A DNA stretch of 64,000 bases. Origin: Trichostrongylus colubriformis. Lineage: Eukaryota > Nematoda > Chromadorea > Rhabditida > Trichostrongylidae. The DNA is taken from positions 15,241,725 to 15,305,724 of the forward strand of contig OZ022260.1 of NCBI GenBank assembly GCA_963978905.1. Reading direction: 5' to 3'. Made by a program: the position numbers and the translations under genes. Within the stretch, counting starts at the first letter, position 1, and each line of letters starts with the position of its first letter. Of this stretch, positions 59,801 through 64,000 are shown one piece after another. The notes under the pieces are model-generated. The model made no database searches. It was not told the DNA's origin and was given only the letters and a program-made list of their open reading frames with translations.

Positions 59801-61473
59801 TTCTGGATGCATGCTTGGTAGTGCAGTGACTTGAGAGAGTGGTAGCTTCCACATTAGAATGAACAGCCGATGAAAATAGAAAAAGCAATGTAAGCAGATA
59901 TGAGTCGGTGGTCGTCGTGCAATGGTGGGTATCCCGTTCAGATTAGCAAGATGTAGATGTCAGGTCTTGGGTCACTGTCTGACAGTCGAACAACTCCCAA
60001 ACCTCGGGGAACAGTGCACTGGTACCAGACTAGTCTGAGAGGATTAAAAGATATCGTATCAGACTCACACATCACTGTTTTGTGTATTACTATATGTTAG
60101 TTAGAGGCGGAAAAGTATCTAAATGAAGTTACCATTTTGAACGGAAGTAGAGTGCACGGCGCATCCAAAGGAGATAGATCACTGTCGAATAATTCCTGCT
60201 TTATCTTTATGTTCGGTAGCAGCTACCTGCTTCTTGTGGAATGAAATCTTTGCACGAATGTGGGCACTCGTCAATCTGAGCAACTGCCAAGCGACTGTAC
60301 TTAATGCAGAGATGTTCGGAAGTTAGGATTAAAATTTAAGGGTAAAAAAGGGTAAAATATCTCGAATCAAGCAAAAATTCATCACGGTCGGAATTGCTGG
60401 CTTCTGGAGTTGAAGAAGTGGGGAAAATAAATTTGGTACAGATTCATTAAAAAGTCATGCTGAGCTCACACATTTCTGTAATCGATATACTTTGAGATTC
60501 AGGTACGATCGGTGTGATGGCGGCTTTTGGCGGCACTCCATTACTGTATGTGTTCGATGCCCTTAACGTTGAAAAGTTGCACCCATTACCAAATACGGAA
60601 GAATTAGGAATGGTTGTGATGTCAGCTCTTTTCGGTGAGTTTACGTATACTAAGAACCACTTTTTGGGCAAGATGGATCCCAGCGACGTGTAGGCTTCAC
60701 CCATGGAGGTTGAATGCAATAATTCTTGTGGATGTAGATTGGGAGAATTTGATTATTGTGGTATTTACTCAAAATTCCTGTTTCCTATGGTAAAATGTGG
60801 AACGGATGACAATACTTGGAAGATGCCCCACCCATTGGGACAATTTTTACTTTTCATTCAGTATTTAAAAGTGGAAGGTGATGCTGTTGGCGATAATCCG
60901 TTCTCTGCAAGCGCCATTTTCTCTTGTCTTATATTCAGGATCTCAAAGTCGTTGCACATGGGCTACTTTTCTTTGAAATGTTTATTCGGCCATTACTGCT
61001 ATGTAACGGAACCCTAAGTAGGGAAAACTGGGGTGGGCCTCTGGATGCGATCTCATGAATTGTGGTGGAATATAGCGCTCTGGATCGTTACGCAATTCCT
61101 GTGCAGCTTCGTAATACACACAAGTATTGAAGCCTACATGATTTTTATGATATATTATATTGCGAGTTTAGTAGGATGTTTTTTAGGCACGCTGCTGGCT
61201 GATTACCTATGGCTGACAGCTGCCGGGATGACGGATTCACTCTCGGCATCACTCTCACTAACCCTGGCGATACCCTTTTCATTCCTCGCAGACGCGGTGA
61301 TTCGAAGTAAACCACCGACAGGCATTCAGCTCATAGCCGCCATACCGATCACCGTGTCGTTCGTTGGTGCCGCCTTGCTCCAGAACAAAAGATCATCACC
61401 GCAACCGTCTGAGACTCGGCACTCATCAGATGATGAGGATTCAGCAGCGTTGCTCAACGATGATGAGTCCTGA
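38820..61473 (+). CDS. SLC35F5: SLC35F5-like solute transporter, 398 aa, nine exons
   Basis: Exons are 38820-38930, 39563-39673, 41246-41344, 41440-41577, 45102-45248, 45328-45411, 45469-45556, 60503-60634 and 61187-61473, all phase-consistent (1197 nt). Exon 1 gives LGMILLLLVNVLWVLSSELT, the conserved first membrane segment. Exon 2 has FKRPFFTAYVKTCMLTVYM. Exons 3-4 carry the cytosolic linker, with SVRFADHRE|IRRMPSDEAQEARL. Exon 5 has WLICTFTYQTALLSTSVSTL and the SSSSSLF...FPSNGSSFTLLK run. Exons 6-9 complete the EamA fold, including LLADYLWLTAAGM and LSLTLAIPFSFLAD. These match SLC35F5 in order and spacing; 398 aa is shorter than human because the linker is reduced. The acidic tail contains DSAALL, a [DE]xxxL[LI]-type sorting signal, suggesting an endosomal or lysosomal location. 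Substrate unknown. The exon 3 donor (GAA|GTTCGT) is non-ideal. A possible 24-nt microexon at 40672-40695 is unresolved. Confidence 0.92.
42223..43390 (+). mobile_element. Helitron-like element, copy 3, interrupted by a mariner
   Basis: The 5' end TCCCGCTAGTATAAAAGTCC runs into 'gtctgtctgtcacgaaat', 'gcatgggaca' and 'agctctgcccac', as in copies 1 and 2. After the mariner (42396-43301) the Helitron resumes with 'gcaaaatgaaaaacggcccaa', 'gaaaagatgggttaaggtca' and 'gcgagtttctgga'. The 3' hairpin and CTRR end are not recognisable, so the right limit is approximate. It lies in the intron between exons 4 and 5 of the transporter. Confidence 0.75.
42396..43301 (+). mobile_element. Mariner element, internally deleted, 906 bp
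   Basis: Inverted ends TTAGGTTGTAAGGAAAGTT(C/T)TGGCC, with TA at 42394-42395 and 43302-43303. The frame at 42872-43105 retains RPLYSPDLAVTKPHF, the mariner YSPDLAPTDYH region with the third catalytic Asp. The N-terminal half of the transposase is not recognisable. A 22-bp direct repeat (cactttgtctctggtttcag) lies inside at about 42705-42749. Confidence 0.87.
43749..43952. repeat. Foldback repeat with nested inverted repeat
   Basis: Outer arms of about 60 bp: 'gacggcctgaca..ccagatcgtct' against its inverse 'agacgatttggtc..cgtcaggccatc'. At the right of centre AGTTATTGTCAGT (43860 region) pairs perfectly with ACTGACAATAACT, six bases apart. Confidence 0.8.
44340..44870. repeat. Single arm related to the palindrome at 30955-31534
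   Basis: Shared landmarks are 'ttttcagccaa(a/t)tcgag', 'atc(g/a)cac(c/t)..gtt..gcg(c)gagaac/gaaaacg', 'ggg(c)ttcc(c)aaac', 'ccgc(t/c)cagaga' and 'atcagcgt(c/t)c'. Diverged but in the same order. Confidence 0.55.
45635..45705 (+). tRNA. tRNA-Glu(CTC): tRNA-Glu, anticodon CTC
   Basis: The acceptor stem TCCGTTG pairs with CAACGGA. The D arm is GTCTAGTGGTTAGGA, the anticodon stem TACGG/CCGTA holds loop CTCTCAC, so the anticodon is CTC and decodes GAG. The T arm is CCGGG-TTCGATT-CCCGG. A-box-like TGGTCTAGTGG and B-box GGTTCGATTCC are intact. No intron. It is on the same strand as, and inside, the long transporter intron, and should be transcribed independently by RNA polymerase III. Confidence 0.96.
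45711..45714 (+). terminator. RNA polymerase III terminator of the tRNA gene
   Basis: TTTT five bases after the tRNA 3' end, with a further TTTTG about ten bases later. Confidence 0.75.
46532..46707 (+). other. Candidate terminal exon inside the long intron
   Basis: After 'gcaactcag' the frame reads VFFVHPVYLVPIQAQRNSS if joined in phase 1 to exon 7, and ends TAPFVATPPTLPIYASP then a stop. The phase is compatible with an alternative 3' exon of the transporter, but the peptide does not resemble the EamA fold. It could also belong to a nested gene, or be chance. No clear poly(A) signal. Confidence 0.25.
48603..48812 (+). pseudogene. Mariner transposase N-terminal fragment
   Basis: The translation has VSYEAGRRWFVSFSDGEIDM followed by EDKPPGA, matching the 'V..RTVQRWFQKFRSGDFDLEDKPRSG' linker between the DNA-binding and catalytic domains of mariner transposases. 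Nothing of the catalytic domain follows. Confidence 0.6.
49620..50190. repeat. Repeat R, copy 2, with inverted duplication
   Basis: 49640-49960 matches 26480-26810. The part from about 49840 is then repeated inverted to about 50180 ('gtcttggcaaggtgtcg' against 'cgacgccttaccaagacgtc'). The centre is a hairpin in which 'aaattgccctct' (49979-49990) pairs with 'agagggcaattt' (50003-50014). Confidence 0.75.
55083..55146. repeat. Two consecutive perfect hairpins
   Basis: TAATGGCCT-ATC-AGGCCATTA (55083-55103), then GCCAGATGATTGATAG (55107-55122), loop CCCTAAGC, and its exact inverse (55131-55146). Confidence 0.9.
55309..55337. repeat. (TTTA)n microsatellite
   Basis: About seven ATTT/TTTA units in a row. 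Confidence 0.9.
56394..56817. mobile_element. Foldback element flanked by TTAA, 424 bp
   Basis: AGGAATCGTCCACGGAAAAT at the left is matched inverted at the right, and each end abuts TTAA, the target of piggyBac-type elements. The arms extend about 180 bp with indels and include 'cagtgggc(g)gg/c' and 'gaggcttttacac'. The 182-codon frame at 56619-57167 starts inside the right arm and is mostly read-through, not a gene. Confidence 0.8.
57230..57560 (+). repeat. GC-rich interspersed repeat
   Basis: Matches 3440-3655 inverted and, over its right part, 6596-6870. No coding function recognised in the frame at 57202-57444. Confidence 0.65.
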
Positions 61474-62012
61474 GTCCTTCCTACTCTTCACAACTAACTC
61501 TAGTCTTCACATGCCCCTAATATTCTCTGTGACAATTGTATCTATATCCTTATTTATCGTCCCATTTATTAGATACTCTGAACTTCTGTGATACACTTGA
61601 TTCGTGCTTTGTTTCCACGGTTTTACCCTTTCTTCTATCACTTTTCATATCTCTATCTAGGTTACCGAGCCTCTCGAAGCCCTCCATGCTAGTGCCGTTA
61701 CCGATCGTTACCGTAATCCTCCTTCCTGACACCAAGGCGTTGATGGGCCATGCCCGTGGTGGTGGTGGTGCTCGTAGTGATGGTGGTTGTGGTGGGCGTG
61801 TTAGCGTAGCATGATGACCTTGTGGCGCGCGATCCTCCGCTCGCACAGTTTGGCAGCAGGCAGTCGTGCGCCGGTGACCCATTGCCTGTGATTCACTGAT
61901 TTTCGCCTCTGCTCGCTTTCACCCAACCCTTCAACCCTCTTTTGTGACCCTCCGGCATTTCTGCTGTTTTCGCACCATCGTTGCTACGTCTACTCTCAAT
62001 CCCCCATACATC
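61474..62012. other. 3' flank of the transporter and spacer to the next gene
   Basis: No AATAAA is obvious close to the transporter stop. A (GGTGGT)-rich stretch lies at 61757-61800. The 540-bp gap to the next ATG on the same strand would suit either separate genes or a nematode operon. Confidence 0.4.
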
Positions 62013-62406
62013 ATGATGGTCTCAAGACCTGTCGCACAGTTGCCTGTCGGTCAGCTGCCCGCAGCAGTGTCACAGCTTGCACCTCCGGTGCAGCCGCCGC
62101 CTTCATCGTCATCATCATCGTCGTCCACGTCATCATCATCTTCAGTGAATCCGCTGACTACATCACTTCTGATCGCCACCACATCACCACAAATCACCAT
62201 CCCTCAACAGCTCGCCAGCCCTATCCAGGTGGCGACCAATTCGGCATTTCGACCCATTGTTCCGCATGCGTTGTCACCAAACGGTGCCGTCAGTACCAGT
62301 GCCATCAATGGTGACTCGTTTTTCCTCTCCGCCATCCATTCGCTCGTGCTGTCTTCTCCAAGTGACGACTCAGCCAGTGACTCTAATCACTCGTCTTCTG
62401 ACAGAG
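62013..62406 (+). CDS. Ser/Pro-rich protein, first exon (gene runs on)
   Basis: ATG at 62013 (MMVSRPVAQLPVGQLPAAVS) opens a frame with a PPVQPPP stretch and a Ser run of about 14 residues broken by one Thr. QITIPQQLASPIQ and LSSPSDDSASDSNHSSSDR follow, up to a good donor (AGAG|GTGAGCTTG) at 62406, phase 1. Codon use with mixed TCA/TCG/TCC serine codons argues for selection at protein level. The composition suggests a disordered regulatory or nuclear protein, but no domain is recognisable. The next exon may begin at 63053 (short, ends GHPTIGLGLRIAN) or 63553 (longer); both fit phase 1. No acceptor is obvious immediately before the ATG, so the start is provisional. Confidence 0.6.
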
Positions 62407-63552
62407 GTGAGCTTGATCTATGTTCTTTCAGTTTTTTTTTCAGACAAAATTGAGTTTTGGATGGTTAGGTAAGGTTTAGAGTGACGGTAGATTACTTTTT
62501 GTTGAAGTTACGCTCTCGCTGAACTTTAACTGCCATTAAAGACCTGTTGTGTTCCCCTTTTCGGAGCGGAAAGGTCAAAGTTCTTCAAAAAATCTTTTTT
62601 TGATGCCGTTGTTAACGCTTCGATTCGGGCCGATTAGTCGGAGTTATGGAGGCCAAATATAGTATGATATGCGAACAAACCGCTCTCCTACCGCATTGTG
62701 CACATTTTTATTTTTTGTGCCTTTGGAAGTTAAAGTTCGCTGTTCAGAAGTTCCGTCACGATATTTAACTGAATTGAGTCTTTTTGGGTCCTCAGTCCCA
62801 TGAAGTAATTATTGGATTTTTAGTCCTGAGTAGAATAGACCTGTTCTATGATAATTCCTGAACAGTAACAAGTAAATGACCTTCAGTTTATGATGAGTCA
62901 TATAGCGCAATGGCTAGAGTTAGCCTATTTTCCTTTTTCGGTATATTAGTTCGCGCTATGCGCATGACGCGGGCACGCGCGCACGCAAAACGCAGAAGGA
63001 TGCGGCTGTTTACGTCCTAGTTAACCGATGTGCACTTGTGATGTTTTTTCAGGTCACCCTACAATAGGTCTCGGGTTAAGAATAGCAAACTGAAAAGGTG
63101 ACGCACCAGCTGCAGCCCAAGATGGGTTATATGCCAACCCAGCTGTGTAGCCTGAACAGCAGATTGCTTATGTCTGATCGGCACTTGTCATGCCGATAAA
63201 AGCAGCTGAACCGTCGGGTGCGATTGCTCGTGTGAAGAAAAATGCAACGAGTGTTTCAGTATTCCTACCGGTCAGAGATTATAACCATCTCTGAGCAGGG
63301 GTTAGGACTCGTCCCAGCAAAAAGGGCTGCTCGACTTGAATGAAAGGGCAGAGCCATCAGCATATGGATGCTAGGTCACTGGTGGCGCGTCCTTGGGCGT
63401 TTTGCGAGCGAAGTACGTCGTCGTCCTCCTCGCCGTCATCGTATGACCAAGGTTTCCCATTTGCCATCGTCCGTATCTCGTCCAGGTCGTCATCGTTGTG
63501 GTGGTCGTTTCGTCGTGCGGTTTTTTTCGTTTGTCATTTTCTTTTTTTCTAG
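62407..63552. other. Probable intron of the Ser-rich gene
   Basis: Between the donor at 62407 and the acceptor candidates at 63052 and 63552. No other gene recognised. Confidence 0.35.
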
Positions 63553-63887
63553 CAGAGTGTCGCACCGAACTTGAACTTGACCGACTTTCGCACGTGATCC
63601 TCGATAGATGCGTTGGGACAGCAGCGTTGGCGATGGCGGCGCCAACGCTGCTGTCCCAACGAGGAATTTCTCGTTCGTTTTTCATCATCCGTAGTACAGT
63701 CATCGTCATCCGGTCGTCGGGGTTACTTTCACGAATCGGTTCGGTTGAGAACGGCCAAAGCCATCGGGAGGAGACTTTGAGACTGTCGTTTCAGCGAAAA
63801 TGGAGAGTTCCCTTGGATGAAACAAGGAAGCAGTGGAGGAAAGTACAGAAATGTCCTTGGAAAGTAGATTTTGGAAAGGTAGAATGA
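63553..63887 (+). CDS. Candidate second exon of the Ser-rich gene
   Basis: After the acceptor TTTTTTTCTAG the frame in matching phase reads AECRTELELDRLSHVILDRC, continues open for about 110 codons and stops at 63885-63887. The first 20 residues look helical. A perfect 22-bp inverted repeat lies inside. No known domain. A downstream donor could end it earlier; the stop may not be used. Confidence 0.3.
63611..63661. repeat. Perfect 22-bp inverted repeat with 7-nt loop
   Basis: Left arm 63611-63632 (CGTTGGGACAGCAGCGTTGG and CG), loop ATGGCGG, right arm 63640-63661 exact inverse. Confidence 0.92.
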
Positions 63888-64000
63888 AGGAGGTTTTGGG
63901 TTTTTTGGTCTGACAGAACGGAAAATGGGTTGACGGCTAAGGTGGTTCTGTAGTTGTTTTAGGGCATTTTTAGAACCTGTTTTATAGTGAACAGCGCCAT
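63888..64000. other. Unassigned end of window
   Basis: Nothing recognised. Confidence 0.3.

Larger units (their letters stand above)
45557..60502 (+). other. Intron 7 of the transporter gene, about 14.9 kb
   Basis: The donor 'GTTCG|gtgagtga' and acceptor 'gagattcag|GTACG' join in phase 1. It contains the tRNA-Glu gene, a possible exon-like frame at 46532-46707, a mariner fragment at 48603-48812, repeat R at 49620-50190, hairpins at 55083-55146, a foldback at 56394-56817 and the GC-rich repeat at 57230-57560. Stretches 50191-55082, 55340-56393 and 57561-60502 show nothing I recognise. Confidence 0.85.

Noticed and set aside
1..64000. CRISPR arrays
   Set aside because: No short identical repeats with regular unique spacers; the hairpin array at 13240-13309 has unlike stems and 6-7-nt spacers, and the DNA is eukaryotic.

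Overview
This window looks like nematode nuclear DNA, most likely from a rhabditid or strongylid such as a hookworm relative. The support is a cuticle collagen gene of nematode type, short introns with TTTCAG-like acceptors, a first coding exon that starts four bases after a splice acceptor, and a heavy load of small DNA transposons, Helitrons and foldback repeats. The species is inferred, not seen. Most of the window is repeat-derived or unrecognised, and most long open frames appear to be chance or transposon debris.

Four genes hold up when splice sites and reading phase are followed. (1) A minus-strand cuticle collagen (23252 to 22202, three exons, 298 aa) with a TATA box and poly(A) signal. 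(2) A plus-strand SLC35F5-like transporter of the EamA/DMT superfamily (38820 to 61473, nine exons, 398 aa); one of its introns is about 15 kb. (3) A tRNA-Glu(CTC) gene at 45635-45705 inside that intron. (4) A six-exon, 193-aa minus-strand gene (15781 to 14844) that I do not recognise, with every junction phase-consistent. A Ser/Pro-rich first exon of a further gene starts at 62013.

Layout. 1-12.6 kb: foldback and interspersed repeats, including a Tc1/mariner-type MITE (969-2973) split by a 1.5-kb Helitron-like element (1296-2800) with tandem units inside. 12.7-20.2 kb: a Tc1-like transposase relic in two pieces (about 12.7-13.2 kb and 19.8-20.2 kb). They seem to flank an inserted AT-rich block of about 6.6 kb. 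The block carries small GC-rich hairpins near both ends, a mariner-like foldback, the 193-aa gene and a decayed Penelope-like retroelement whose GIY-YIG nuclease lies N-terminal to the reverse transcriptase (Naiad-type order). 20.2-24.5 kb: a 1.3-kb interspersed repeat and the collagen gene. 24.5-38.8 kb: a second Helitron, a second copy of the first MITE, mariner relics including one made of two inverted transposase 3' ends, and several perfect hairpins. 38.8-61.5 kb: the transporter gene, whose introns hold a third Helitron interrupted by a mariner, the tRNA gene, a TTAA-flanked foldback and other repeats. 61.5-64 kb: the start of the Ser-rich gene.

The genes do not form a pathway. Collagen builds the cuticle, the transporter is a predicted endomembrane solute carrier, and the rest is transposon biology. 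All calls come from reading sequence and translations; no alignment or database search was run.
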